In this document: one piece after another, positions 6,770 to 15,248 of the stretch
Numbering within the stretch: position 1 is the stretch's first letter
Layout of the letters: each line of letters starts with the position of its first letter
Assembly (NCBI GenBank): GCA_001804865.1
Contig: MHBK01000014.1
Span: 1-32,019, forward strand
Length of the DNA stretch: 32,019 nt
DNA from: Lentisphaerae bacterium GWF2_57_35
Lineage (GTDB): Bacteria; Verrucomicrobiota; Kiritimatiellia; CAIQIC01; GWF2-57-35
Direction: 5' to 3'
Notes under the pieces: model-generated
The model's input: only the letters and a program-made list of their open reading frames with translations
The model's database searches: none
What the model was told of the DNA's origin: nothing
Position numbers and translations under genes: made by a program

Positions 6770-7816
6770 ATGCCTGCACTCATAAAAAATTTAACGACGG
6801 AACAAGTGCATGAGAGTCTGGCCCATCTTGGCGTGAAGCCTCGATTGGCCCGGCAGATTCAAGCGGCCGTTATCAAACGCGGCGAGTGGCCGCCCGATGG
6901 GCCCGAAGTTTCCAGCCGGATCATGGCGAAGGTTCGTCAGGAGGCCGCGATTCCGCATCTGACGTTGCTCGACAAGGTCGTCTCCCCCGCGGATGGGTTC
7001 GCCAAATATTTGTTTCGCGGCGAGGGAGACGATGTATTTGAAGCCGTCCGCATTCCGCTGCTGCATCGGCCGGAAGATCAAAAATACGTCGTGTGCGTCA
7101 GCTCGCAAGCCGGCTGCGCCATGGGTTGCGCGTTCTGCCTCACGGGACAGATGGGATTCCGTCGAAACCTGGCGGCCTGGGAAATGGTCGATCAGGCGTG
7201 CAAGATTCAGGCGGATTCAGCTCATCCGGTGCGCGGCATCGTGTTCATGGGCATGGGCGAGCCGCTGCTGAATTACGAGGCCGTCCTGTGCGCCGCCCGC
7301 ATTCTTTCCGAACCTTGCGGCATGGCCATTTCCGGCAAAGCGATCACGATTTCCACGGCCGGCATCGTGCCGGGCATCCGCCGCTTCACGGCCGAACGCC
7401 GCCCGTACAAACTCGTGATCTCGCTCACGTCCGCCGATCCCGTGGTGCGTCAGGAGTTGATGCCGGTGGAAAAAACGTACCCCATGAATGAACTTATGCA
7501 GGCCGTCCGCGAATATCACGAGTTTACGCGGCAGCGGGTTACCCTGGCCTGGACCATGATCGCCGGCGTCAACACGCGTGAGCAGGATGCAAAACAGTTG
7601 GCCGAATTGATTCAAGGCCTCCCCATCATCCTCGACCTGATCGACGTCAACGATCCTTCCGGCCGCTTTAAGCCGCCATCGCGCGAAGAATTAGACGCTT
7701 TCCGCGATGCGCTTCGAGTGCATCTCGGCATGCCTGTCATCCGCCGCTATAGCGGCGGCCAGGACATCTATGCGGCGTGCGGCATGTTGGCGGTTCGAAA
7801 GCCGGAGGCCTCTTGA
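6770..7816 (+). CDS. RlmN/Cfr-family radical SAM methyltransferase, copy 1
   Basis: This 348-residue protein belongs to the family that methylates C2 (RlmN) or C8 (Cfr) of A2503 in 23S rRNA; RlmN also acts on some tRNAs. The radical SAM cluster Cys116, Cys120 and Cys123 are in GCAMGCAFC. The two extra family cysteines are present: Cys109 in CVSSQ and Cys337 in IYAACGML, corresponding to E. coli RlmN Cys118 and Cys355. VFMGMGEPLLNYE and ISTAGIVPGIRRF are further RlmN motifs. The C-terminal motif reads GGQDIYAACGM instead of the usual G-D-DI-x-AACGQL, so this copy is the more divergent of two in the window (other at 28147). I chose MPALIKN at 6770 because the upstream ATG at 6728 lies in a repeat. 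A hairpin terminator follows. Confidence 0.85.
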   Translation: MPALIKNLTTEQVHESLAHLGVKPRLARQIQAAVIKRGEWPPDGPEVSSRIMAKVRQEAAIPHLTLLDKVVSPADGFAKYLFRGEGDDVFEAVRIPLLHRPEDQKYVVCVSSQAGCAMGCAFCLTGQMGFRRNLAAWEMVDQACKIQADSAHPVRGIVFMGMGEPLLNYEAVLCAARILSEPCGMAISGKAITISTAGIVPGIRRFTAERRPYKLVISLTSADPVVRQELMPVEKTYPMNELMQAVREYHEFTRQRVTLAWTMIAGVNTREQDAKQLAELIQGLPIILDLIDVNDPSGRFKPPSREELDAFRDALRVHLGMPVIRRYSGGQDIYAACGMLAVRKPEAS

Positions 7817-7841
7817 CCTGAGGCGTTGGTTTGCTTCAGAG

Positions 7842-7878
7842 CCATGATCACACTTCGCAAAGTGTGATCATGGGTTTT
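7842..7878 (+). terminator. Perfect hairpin, likely terminator after RlmN-like copy 1
   Basis: A perfect 14-base-pair stem (7842-7855 with 7860-7873) closes on the four-base loop cgca and is followed by gTTTT. It begins 26 bases after the stop of the RlmN-like gene. The stem core (atgatcacactt) is AT-rich for a terminator and the T-run is short, so an operator or other palindrome remains possible. The stretch from 7879 to 7993 holds no gene that I can support. Confidence 0.5.
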
Positions 7879-7993
7879 ATGGGGAATGGTATCTTTTCCT
7901 TCGGTCGGCAGACGAATGCGAACACCCATCGCTTCGCTCAACAGCCATGAGACAGTCTTGACTTTTGTTCCAAGTTTTCGACACTACCACCCT

Positions 7994-8323
7994 ATGAAAA
8001 ATATACCTGCTGAATTCAACAACGTGACCGCCGTCGCCAAGGCAAATGTCTATTTCGACGGCAAAGTCGTCAGCCACACCATCCTGTTTCCGGATGGGAG
8101 CAAGAAAACGCTGGGCCTGATTTATCCGGGCAAGTTCCACTTTGGCACCGACAAGGGCGAGCGCATGGAGATTGTTGCCGGGGAATGCGTGGTGAAGTTG
8201 GACGGTCAAACGGCGGTAAACACCTTTTCTTCAGGACAATTTTTCGAAGTGCCGCCTAAAGCAGGTTTCGATATCGAAGTGCAAAAGGGCCTTTGCGAGT
8301 ATATTTGCTCCTTTTTGCCGTAG
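7994..8323 (+). CDS. ppnP: Pyrimidine/purine nucleoside phosphorylase, PpnP-like cupin
   Basis: This 109-residue single-domain cupin matches PpnP (formerly YaiE/DUF1255), which cleaves many nucleosides with phosphate to base and ribose-1-phosphate. Diagnostic stretches are ANVYFDGKVVSHTI at the N-terminus, GLIYPGKFHFGTDKGERMEI in the middle, and FEVPPKAGFDIEV followed by EYICSF at the C-terminus. These mirror the EYFSGKVKS, GEYTFST-EEMTVISG and FNVPGHSEFHLQV blocks of the E. coli protein. Length is about 15 residues over the usual 94, all at the N-terminus. A longer frame reaching to 7886 has no family support upstream of this ATG. It appears to be a single-gene unit. Confidence 0.88.
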   Translation: MKNIPAEFNNVTAVAKANVYFDGKVVSHTILFPDGSKKTLGLIYPGKFHFGTDKGERMEIVAGECVVKLDGQTAVNTFSSGQFFEVPPKAGFDIEVQKGLCEYICSFLP

Positions 8324-8441
8324 GCGGTCTATCTGTAACTCCACGGCTGATGCTCATGGCGTATAGTTGAGATAGAAAAGCGGTCTGTGCAAAACGAAAA
8401 GGGCTTGTTCGTCCGCTCAAGCAATCGAAGGGAGATTAGGG

Positions 8442-8768
8442 ATGAAAAAGACTATTGCTGCAGCGGTGATTTTGATGGCAGGCCTCTTCCTCGCGCTTCC
8501 AGCGCCGTATGCTGACGACACGAACCAGGAAGTGGTGGTTCGCGGAATTGTTTATGTCATATCCGAAGGCGAAGCGGCCAAGAACGTGGTTATCAGAGAG
8601 TCGAGTGGGGAAGGCATCTCTGTGACCATGGATAAGGAAGGCAAGAAACTGGAAGCCATGAATAAATCCATGGTGGAGGTAACCGGCTTTAAAGAAAATG
8701 GCGTCCTGCGGATCACGACCATCAGGCCCATGCCCTCACCGACAACCATTCCTCCCCTTGATAAATAA
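8442..8768 (+). CDS. Small exported protein of unknown function
   Basis: This 108-residue protein begins with a clear Sec signal peptide: MKK, a hydrophobic core (about residues 5-20), and a likely signal-peptidase I site after APYA (residue 24). The mature part of about 84 residues alternates hydrophobic and polar residues (VVVRGIVYVIS, VVIRESSGEGISVTM, MVEVTGFKENGVLRITT), as in a small all-beta fold. It resembles exported OB-fold-like or DUF5666-style small proteins, but I cannot assign a family. The tail is Pro/Thr-rich. AGGGAG and TTAGGG upstream serve as ribosome site. Neighbours give no functional clue. Confidence 0.75.
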   Translation: MKKTIAAAVILMAGLFLALPAPYADDTNQEVVVRGIVYVISEGEAAKNVVIRESSGEGISVTMDKEGKKLEAMNKSMVEVTGFKENGVLRITTIRPMPSPTTIPPLDK

Positions 8769-8930
8769 GCGGGACCTTGAACCGACGGGGGGCGCATCCC
8801 GACACGGCCGCAGATTCATTTCGTTCACTAAGGATTGGGCTTGCGAAATGGAGCCGGGGCGACCTCAACGGTCTCTTATACACAAATTTCCATCGCGGAA
8901 AGGTCGCGGCCAAAGAAAACGACCAAGAGG

Positions 8931-8976
8931 TTTAACGCAAAGAACACAAAGCCAAGCCGCGCAAAGGCCGCAAAGA
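8931..8976. repeat. 'acgcaaag' short tandem-like repeat in an intergenic region
   Basis: Between the small exported protein and the YbaK-like gene (8769-9035, 267 bases) I see no gene. The stretch from 8934 has spaced copies of c(a/g)CAAAG: acgcaaag, acacaaag, gcgcaaag and ccgcaaag. This resembles the degenerate A-rich intergenic repeats elsewhere in the window, such as the cacaaag units near 27980. Confidence 0.45.
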
Positions 8977-9035
8977 AGTCCAGCCGCAGATGGATGCGAT
9001 AAAGAAGTTGTGACGATCACAGTTATGAGGGAGTC

Positions 9036-9521
9036 GTGACAGATTATCCGATGACGCAGGCGATTCGCGTTTTAAAGGAGAAGCAAATCCCTTTTGTTCC
9101 TCATGAATATCCTTATGAAGAACGCGGCGGGACAAAGCATTCGTCCGAGTGTCTGAAGGTTTCCGAGCATATTGTCATCAAGACGCTGGTTATGGAGACG
9201 GACGACCGGCGTCCTTTGATCATTCTGATGCACGGCGATTGCGAAGTCTCGACCAAGCAATTGGCGCGGGACATGGGCGTCAAAACGGTCCGTCCTTGCG
9301 ATCCGGCCACGGTCCAGAAGCTCACGGGTTATCAAGTCGGAGGCACTAGCCCGTTCGGTACGCGCAAGGACCTGCCGATCTATGCCGAGGCTTCGATTCT
9401 TGCGCTGGATAAGATCGTCATTAACGGCGGAAAACGGGGCTTTTTGGTGGAGATAAACCCGGCGGATTTGCGAAAGATTTTTGACGTTAAAGAAGTGCAG
9501 GCGGCGATTGTTCCGGAGTGA
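9036..9521 (+). CDS. ybaK: YbaK/ProX-type aminoacyl-tRNA deacylase (Cys-tRNA(Pro) deacylase)
   Basis: This 161-residue single-domain YbaK/EbsC protein hydrolyses mischarged tRNA, typically Cys-tRNA(Pro), in the cytoplasm. Features are the conserved Lys49 of the IKTLV segment (the substrate-contact Lys of this family), LTGYQVGGTSPFGTRKDLPIY (the GY-x-VGG-x-SP-x-G motif) and INGGKRGFLVEINPADL. The full family length is present. I take the GTG at 9036 as start because GAGGGAG is directly upstream; an ATG at 9051 (MTQAIRV) is the alternative. It seems to be a single gene, convergent with glpD, with a hairpin repeat between them. Confidence 0.9.
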   Translation: MTDYPMTQAIRVLKEKQIPFVPHEYPYEERGGTKHSSECLKVSEHIVIKTLVMETDDRRPLIILMHGDCEVSTKQLARDMGVKTVRPCDPATVQKLTGYQVGGTSPFGTRKDLPIYAEASILALDKIVINGGKRGFLVEINPADLRKIFDVKEVQAAIVPE

Positions 9522-9540
9522 GGGCTTGTTTTTATCTTAT

Positions 9541-9565
9541 GCCACCGGCTCACGCCGGCGGCTAC
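9541..9565. repeat. 25-base hairpin repeat, copy 2 (inverted)
   Basis: It begins gccaccggctcacgccgg and matches copy 1 (5923-5947) at 24 of 25 bases on the opposite strand. It lies between the convergent ybaK-like and glpD genes. The stem is strong but no T-run follows on either strand, so it reads as a dispersed repeat more than a terminator. Confidence 0.8.
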
Positions 9566-9623
9566 GAAGCTGAATTCGTGAAGTCCTAAGGTGTCTTTTC
9601 CGAGGCCTTGTTGCGGAGATCGA

Positions 9624-11291
9624 TTATCCTGGCGGAAGTTTGTAAATCGCTTCCGCTTCGGTCAGCTCGTCCGCTCTCTTTTCATCGTTCCAGCCCAGCT
9701 CCCGGGCCATGAGCGTTGCGCATTCTTCCAGGGCGGAGCGGCCGGGATGGCCGAGCGTGCCCAGGTCGGTGCGGCGCATGACGACATCGGTCAGTTTGAG
9801 GGCCATCTCGTTGCGGATGGCATGGAGCACTTCGGCGCGCAAGACTTCTCCGGAACCCGACAGCGTGGTTGCGAGACTTTTATCCGCTTCGGCCAGCTTG
9901 GCGATAGAACGCCAGTCGGAGCCGTAGTTGAGCGCCAAGTGGCGGGTGATGGTTTCGTTCCAAGGCGACGTGCGGCAGGCCTCCCGTAGAAAATCGTCAA
10001 AGCGATCGATGTGTCCGCCGGCCAATCTTGTGGTTGCGGTGGTGCAGGGCGGAGGCGTTTTTCCGCGTTTAAGAAAGACGGCTTGAACGACCCTTTGCGC
10101 AATGTGCCGGCAGATCGTATACTTCACGCCTACGATGCTCAGCAGATTCTGAATGCCGTCTTCGCGGCTGTGATCGACGATCTCGTACTTGTGCGCCGCC
10201 TTGGCGACTTCGGGGTTGCTGTCCTCTTCGCCGACCGGCCTCATGCCGCCGATCCAGAAACTGACGTCTTCGTATTTCAGTTCCGCTGCCGGAAAAATAT
10301 CGGCCATCTCGGCGACAAACTCGGCCACATCCTTTTGGGTGATGGCAAAGTCTTCCGGCGCTCCCCGGTAAAGCGTGTCGGTCGTGCCAAAGAAGGCTTT
10401 CCCGCGCCAGGGCGTGACGAAGTAGTTTCGGCCGCCGCGCTTGATCAGGACTGTGCTGTCCTTTTGTTTGCTCTCGATGGAAAAGGCGACATCGGCGAGC
10501 GGTTTGGCGATCAGTTGCACGCCTTTGGATCGAACGACGCGGCGATCCGGGTTGTCGGTCTTGGTCAGTTGCGCCGTGATGTCCGACCAGGGGCCGGTCA
10601 TGTTGATGAACAGCTTGCCTCGAACCTCGATTTCATTTCCGCCGATCAAATCTTTTACCGTGGCCGCTTGAATTCGGCCGTGCTCGACTTTGAAGCGCGT
10701 CACCCGTGCATAATTCGCTGCGACGCATCCTTGAGCGGCCGCAGAAAGCCCGAAGGCGAGCGTCAACCGTTCGGAATTGTACATTTGGGCATCATAAAAG
10801 CTGCCGCCGCCTTTAAGGCCTTCTTGTTTAAGGCCGGGGATTCGCCGAAGACATTCTTCGTTAGAGGTGCGCCGTCCAATGGGGATGTGTTTTTCCGGAT
10901 CGTCGAGACCGATATTCCGATCGAAGGAAATGACGTCGTTGGCCAGCATGGCGAGTTGCAGGGCCTCCGGACCTTTCATGCCGTGACTGTAGCAGGGAAT
11001 CAGAAATTCCAGGGGATGGACCAGGTGAGGAGCCATGTAGAGCATGTGCTTGCGCTCGCCGATGGAAACCCGCATCCGGGCAAAGTTGAGATGTTGAAGA
11101 TAACGCAAGCCGCCGTGCACGAGTTTCAGGGAGGCGGAGGAGGTGGCTTTGCCAAAATCCGATTGCTCCAACACGGCGACCTTCAGGCCGCGCAACGAAG
11201 CGTCCCAGGCCGTGGAGAGTCCATAAACTCCGCCGCCGACAATGACCACGTCGAATGTTTCGTCGTCCAGTTGTTTGATGTTGCGAATCAT
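9624..11291 (-). CDS. glpD: FAD-dependent glycerol-3-phosphate dehydrogenase (GlpD-like)
   Basis: This 555-residue enzyme oxidises sn-glycerol-3-phosphate to dihydroxyacetone phosphate at the inner face of the membrane and passes electrons to quinone. The FAD-binding fold is DVVIVGGGVYGLSTAWDASL (residues 14-33), followed by TSSASLKLVHGGLRYLQH, the GlpD/DAO signature. Other matches are FINMTGPWSD, YFVTPWRGKAFFGTTDT and SIVGVKYTICRHIAQRVV. The C-terminal helical domain is present, so it is full length. GAGGT precedes the ATG by seven bases. It is the last gene of the minus-strand polysaccharide operon, 29 bases after the GT4 gene; whether it serves glycerol catabolism or a glycerol-phosphate glycan is unknown. 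Confidence 0.9.
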   Translation of the reverse strand: MIRNIKQLDDETFDVVIVGGGVYGLSTAWDASLRGLKVAVLEQSDFGKATSSASLKLVHGGLRYLQHLNFARMRVSIGERKHMLYMAPHLVHPLEFLIPCYSHGMKGPEALQLAMLANDVISFDRNIGLDDPEKHIPIGRRTSNEECLRRIPGLKQEGLKGGGSFYDAQMYNSERLTLAFGLSAAAQGCVAANYARVTRFKVEHGRIQAATVKDLIGGNEIEVRGKLFINMTGPWSDITAQLTKTDNPDRRVVRSKGVQLIAKPLADVAFSIESKQKDSTVLIKRGGRNYFVTPWRGKAFFGTTDTLYRGAPEDFAITQKDVAEFVAEMADIFPAAELKYEDVSFWIGGMRPVGEEDSNPEVAKAAHKYEIVDHSREDGIQNLLSIVGVKYTICRHIAQRVVQAVFLKRGKTPPPCTTATTRLAGGHIDRFDDFLREACRTSPWNETITRHLALNYGSDWRSIAKLAEADKSLATTLSGSGEVLRAEVLHAIRNEMALKLTDVVMRRTDLGTLGHPGRSALEECATLMARELGWNDEKRADELTEAEAIYKLPPG

Positions 11292-11320
11292 ATTTTACCT
11301 CAAAATGCACCACGCTGAAC

Positions 11321-12484
11321 TCAGGAAAATTTCTTTTCTAATCCGTTGTAAATCGAGTTCACCGTTTGTTCAAATGCGGCGCGGCTGTATTTCTGTTGGA
11401 CCAGGTTCTTGGCGCGGGCGGCGAGTTGTTGGCGCAAGGCGTCCTGGCCGGCCAAGGCCAGCATCCCTTCGGCCAGGGCGTCCGGGGTGGGATCGGCGAG
11501 CAACGCGGCGTCCGGGTCGATGACTTGGGTGTGCGTGGGCAACCGGGTGGCCAAGACTGCTTTTCCTGAATCGAGATAGGAGTAAATCTTCATGGGCGTA
11601 TTTTCGCCTTTGATGCGCGGCGAGACCAGTACATCGGCTTCGGCGAAGAGCGCGCTCATCAGGTTTGGAGAACGAGGACCGACCAGGTGGACTCTGGCGC
11701 CGATATCTTTGTTGGCGGCCAGCCGTCGGTACTTTTCGATATGCTCCGGGATGCCGCCGACGATGAAAAGCGTCATTTCTTTTTTCGAGCCGGCTATCGC
11801 AAACGCTTCGATCAAAAGATCGATTCCCTGGTAGCTTTCCAGATTGCCGATGTACATGAAGACGGTTCCGGAAGTCGGATAATCTCTGCGCAAATGGGCG
11901 GAGGAGCCGTTGGGTTGCAGCAGCGAAATGTCGTTCAGGATTCGAATCGAACGAGCGCCCTCCTTCTCGGCTATTTGGGCCAGGGCCTGGCAGACGGGAA
12001 TCACGATCTCTGCATGGCGAACCGCAAGGCCTTCCCACCATTGGAAAAATCCGCGCAGGGGTTTCAGCCGGGGCATTTTTTCCACCAGTTGCGCGGCCAT
12101 GGAGGAATCCATGTCGTAGACATAGGGCATTTGGAAGAGGCCTCGGAAGACCAGGGCCATATAAACCGATTCCTCGACGGCATGAACGACGTCCGGACGG
12201 TTGAACATCGCCTGTCGGAGCGCCTTGAAGAAGACGAACACATCGCAGAAAATCTTTTTCAGAGAAAAGCCCGGGCCAATGCCTTTGATGAAAGAGAAGT
12301 TCGGAATCCGGTGAATCGCGACGTTCGGATACGTTTGGTCGATTCCTTCGTGAAAGGTAATGACTTCGATTTTGCATCCTCGCTTCGACAGCGCCGTCAA
12401 CAGGAGATCGACGGCGATGGGCGTGCCTCGCTCCTGATAAAACGGATGCGGCGCCAGCAATAAAATTTTCATCGGTTTATTCAT
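11321..12484 (-). CDS. GT4-family glycosyltransferase
   Basis: This 387-residue protein begins MNKPMKILLLAPHPFYQERG, the GT-B N-terminal strand with the GTP loop (RGTPIA). The C-terminal domain has MYIGNLESYQGIDLLIEAF, a typical GT4 donor-binding strand-loop-helix, then LFIVGG and VLVSPRIKGENTPMKIYSYL. The last segment replaces the classical E-x7-E with a G-E-N-T-PMKIYSY variant found in some GT4 enzymes. The ATG overlaps the flippase stop (ATGA), implying translational coupling. A frame extension further upstream lies inside the flippase gene and is rejected. Sugar specificity is unknown. Confidence 0.88.
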   Translation of the reverse strand: MNKPMKILLLAPHPFYQERGTPIAVDLLLTALSKRGCKIEVITFHEGIDQTYPNVAIHRIPNFSFIKGIGPGFSLKKIFCDVFVFFKALRQAMFNRPDVVHAVEESVYMALVFRGLFQMPYVYDMDSSMAAQLVEKMPRLKPLRGFFQWWEGLAVRHAEIVIPVCQALAQIAEKEGARSIRILNDISLLQPNGSSAHLRRDYPTSGTVFMYIGNLESYQGIDLLIEAFAIAGSKKEMTLFIVGGIPEHIEKYRRLAANKDIGARVHLVGPRSPNLMSALFAEADVLVSPRIKGENTPMKIYSYLDSGKAVLATRLPTHTQVIDPDAALLADPTPDALAEGMLALAGQDALRQQLAARAKNLVQQKYSRAAFEQTVNSIYNGLEKKFS

Positions 12485-14022
12485 GCCGTTCTCCGATGGC
12501 GGCTCAACAGTTGTGCGAGGGTTGTTCTCAATCCGGAACGCTCTTCGTGCGACAGCAAAAAGAGCCACGAAAAACCGATAAACGCCAGCCCGCCGATTCC
12601 GCATGCGGCCAGTCTCGCCCAGACGGACGACAATCCGATGGTAATGCCGATGAGCGACAAAGCAATGCCCGTCATGCAAAGCGAGCGCACGAGGATGGGC
12701 TTGGACGACGGAACAAAGCGGTGCGCCAGGCCGAACATGCAGAACGTTTCCAGGATGACGCGCGTAAACCAGGCGATGGCCGTGCCCTCAATGCCGTAGC
12801 GGCGGGTCAGAACGGTGCAGAGGACCAGAAAGAGCGGCAGTTCGATCATGTGCAGTTTGGCGCTCAAGTCCGGGCGGCCGACGCTCTGCAGCAGGGAAAA
12901 GGGAAGGTAGGCAAGGCTGTAAACAAAGATGCCCGTGGTCAACCAGCGCATGACGGACGCGCTCCGGACGGCAAAATCGGCGCCCAGCCAGAGGTTCAAT
13001 CCTTCCCCGGCAAACGCATTTACAACCAGCACGACCGGGAAGGACAAGGCCAGCAGATATTTCACGCCGCGCGCATACAACTCGGCGGTGCGTTCGGGAT
13101 TGGAGGCATATTGCGCGGCAAAAGAAGGGAATAATACAGACACCCAGGCCCGCGGAAAAATCAGGAGCTTCACGACGATTTCGGCGGGCGTGACGTAAAA
13201 GGCGACGTCCGAAACAGTGCGGATCGCGCCAATGATGAAGCGGTCGATCTGAATCATGACCGGCATGGCAATATTCGAAACCGTCATCCAGCCGCCAAAG
13301 GTCAGCAGGGGACGCACCAGTTGCCGTTCGAAGAGAACCTCTTTGCGCAGGGCCGGGATGGCGCGCAGGCAGAACGTGAAGTAAATCAGCCACTCCGCCA
13401 CGCGGCCGACGATCAGGGCGGTTACCACTGGAAACAAGCTGTTGGAAAAAGGGAGTACGAGCAAGGGCCCTAAAAAGGTATACATCCCAACGGGCACGCG
13501 GATGGTGTTGATCAGGCGAAAATGCTGATGGGCTTCCAGGATGCCGATGAGGCCGGTGGTGGTCACCACGACGGGCAGGCCGATCGCGGCGGCCATGAAG
13601 GCCTGCCGGGTTTCCGTTTGCAGCTCGACGGGAATGTGCAGCCGGTAATGCACGAGCCAGGGGGTCAAACCGGCGACCAACGCCGCGCCGGCCACTCCGA
13701 GCAGGAGCATCATGCCCATGGAAGTCCAGAAAATGGACGGCAGTTCTTCCGCTTTGCGCTGGCCGAGTTTTTCGGCGGTCAGCTTGGTCATCGCGCGGCC
13801 CAGACCCAGATCGAAAACGCTGAAGTAACCGACGAGCATCCAGACGATGGTCAGGGTTCCGAACCGGGCATCGCCCAAGCCCTTGATCAAAAGGGGTATC
13901 GCAAAAAGGGCCACCAACATGGGCGCGCACAGCCCGAAGAGATTCCATCCGGTGTTGCCGGCCAGTTTTCTCGTGGTGGGCGGGAGGTGCAAGCCGGGAT
14001 CGTGTGGCTGGGCCGCGCTCAA
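12481..14022 (-). CDS. Polysaccharide flippase (Wzx/MATE-fold exporter)
   Basis: This 513-residue integral membrane protein has about 12-14 predicted helices, beginning with NTGWNLFGLCAPMLVALFAI and continuing through LLLGVAGAALVAGLTP and TFLGPLLVLPF. Early helices carry DLGLGRAMTKLTAEKLG, a characteristic of the Polysacc_synt/Wzx family of lipid-linked oligosaccharide flippases. It likely flips an undecaprenyl-linked unit from the cytoplasmic to the outer face. The start is probably TTG at 14022, overlapping the previous stop in TTGA and preceded by AGGGAGG; a longer frame runs into the upstream gene. It sits between two GT4 genes, as is usual for Wzy-type assembly clusters; no Wzy polymerase was recognised. 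Confidence 0.85.
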   Translation of the reverse strand: MSAAQPHDPGLHLPPTTRKLAGNTGWNLFGLCAPMLVALFAIPLLIKGLGDARFGTLTIVWMLVGYFSVFDLGLGRAMTKLTAEKLGQRKAEELPSIFWTSMGMMLLLGVAGAALVAGLTPWLVHYRLHIPVELQTETRQAFMAAAIGLPVVVTTTGLIGILEAHQHFRLINTIRVPVGMYTFLGPLLVLPFSNSLFPVVTALIVGRVAEWLIYFTFCLRAIPALRKEVLFERQLVRPLLTFGGWMTVSNIAMPVMIQIDRFIIGAIRTVSDVAFYVTPAEIVVKLLIFPRAWVSVLFPSFAAQYASNPERTAELYARGVKYLLALSFPVVLVVNAFAGEGLNLWLGADFAVRSASVMRWLTTGIFVYSLAYLPFSLLQSVGRPDLSAKLHMIELPLFLVLCTVLTRRYGIEGTAIAWFTRVILETFCMFGLAHRFVPSSKPILVRSLCMTGIALSLIGITIGLSSVWARLAACGIGGLAFIGFSWLFLLSHEERSGLRTTLAQLLSRHRRTA

Positions 14023-15248
14023 GAACCCTCCCTGCAAATACGCTCGAACAGCTTGAGATGCTCGTCCGCGACATGCGCGATGCTGAATTGCCGGCAAACC
14101 GTCTCCCGGCCTTTGAGCGCAAGTTGGCGCGCTTTATCCGGCTGCGTAACAAAATCGTTCATCAAACCGAGCCAGGTCTTTTCGTCCTTCAAGGGCGCGA
14201 TGCATCCTTCTTGTCCATCGACGACGACATCGCGATTTCCGCCGATATCCGAAGCGATGGTGGGCAGTTCGCAAGCCAGGGCTTCGAGCAGCGCGAGGGG
14301 CAGGGCTTCGCTTTCCGACGGAAAGAGAAAGGCGTCCGCCGCTTGGAGGTGCTCGTTGACGTTCGTGACGTAGCCGGTGAACAAGACCGATTCTTCGAGC
14401 CGGTTCGTTCGTACCTGCTCGCGCAATTCGGCTTCACACGAGAGAAACTGCATGCGGCCTCCGCCGATGAGGAGGAGCGCGCTGTTCGGATGCGCGGCCA
14501 TCCATTTCGGCCAGATTTGCATCAGGAAATCGAGCCCCTTGCCCCGGTTCAATTTTCCGGAATAGGCGAAGATGAATCGGTCTTCGGGCAGGTGGAGTTG
14601 TTTTCGCAAGGCCAGGCGGCGCGCAGCATCGACCGGCTGAAAAGTTTCCGTATCGATGCCGTTGGCGATGGAGGCGGTCTGGGCCGGAGGGATGCCGCAG
14701 GCTTCGAATTCCTCCCGGATGATGCCGCTGATGCTGAGGAAGGCGTCCGTCTTTTTCAAGAAGTAGTTTCGCAGGCGGATGGGGCCGCTGAAAAGGACCT
14801 TCAGCAGGGGGCGGGTGGTTTCGCCCAGGATATTGTTCCAAATGAATCCGCCGGAAAATTCTCCGCGGGACTCGGAACGAAGGACGCACTTCTTGCCGAG
14901 CAGCCGGGCGGCCAGAACGCCGACGATGCCCAGGATGCGCAATCCGCAGACGTAAATCAGATCGTAATCGTTTCGCCGGCGGCACAGTGTCAGGAAGGCC
15001 GGCAGAAGCATCAGGTATTTTCCAAGCCTTGGAACTCCGCTGGGCGGAACGCGGTGGATGGGAATGTCGTCGACCGTTTCAAAAACAGGGGATTCCTTCA
15101 CGCGCCGCCGGGTCAGCACAAAAACGTTTTCGCCTCTTCGGCGAAATTCCTTGCAGAGAAGTCGCGCATGCGTTTCGCCTCCGCCTACGACGGGATAAAA
15201 CGAGCTGACCAAAAGGCAGATGCGAGGCTGAGGGGCCGATGGGTTCAT
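14019..15248 (-). CDS. GT4-family glycosyltransferase
   Basis: This 409-residue protein opens with RICLLVSSFYPVVGGGETHARLL, the GGGE-TH acceptor-side loop of GT4 enzymes. IYVCGLRILGIVGVLAARLLG and ESRGEFSGGF follow. The C-terminal half contains FAYSGKLNRGKGLDFLMQIW, ALLLIGGG, VLFTGYVTNVNEHLQAADAF and FPSESEALPLALLEALA, which holds the E-x7-E motif. That fits a retaining transferase using a nucleotide-sugar donor. The ATG at 15248 overlaps the deacetylase stop in ATGA. A 772-residue extension of the frame passes through the deacetylase gene and is a shadow. Confidence 0.9.
   Translation of the reverse strand: MNPSAPQPRICLLVSSFYPVVGGGETHARLLCKEFRRRGENVFVLTRRRVKESPVFETVDDIPIHRVPPSGVPRLGKYLMLLPAFLTLCRRRNDYDLIYVCGLRILGIVGVLAARLLGKKCVLRSESRGEFSGGFIWNNILGETTRPLLKVLFSGPIRLRNYFLKKTDAFLSISGIIREEFEACGIPPAQTASIANGIDTETFQPVDAARRLALRKQLHLPEDRFIFAYSGKLNRGKGLDFLMQIWPKWMAAHPNSALLLIGGGRMQFLSCEAELREQVRTNRLEESVLFTGYVTNVNEHLQAADAFLFPSESEALPLALLEALACELPTIASDIGGNRDVVVDGQEGCIAPLKDEKTWLGLMNDFVTQPDKARQLALKGRETVCRQFSIAHVADEHLKLFERICREGS

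Noticed and set aside
8698..9039. Plus-strand frame of 113 codons across the intergenic space
   Set aside because: It overlaps the exported-protein gene, reads through repeat sequence, and has a composition (Arg/Ser/Pro) like random GC-rich DNA.
10011..11318. Open frame of 435 codons on the plus strand
   Set aside because: Antisense to glpD, which has a full set of family motifs.
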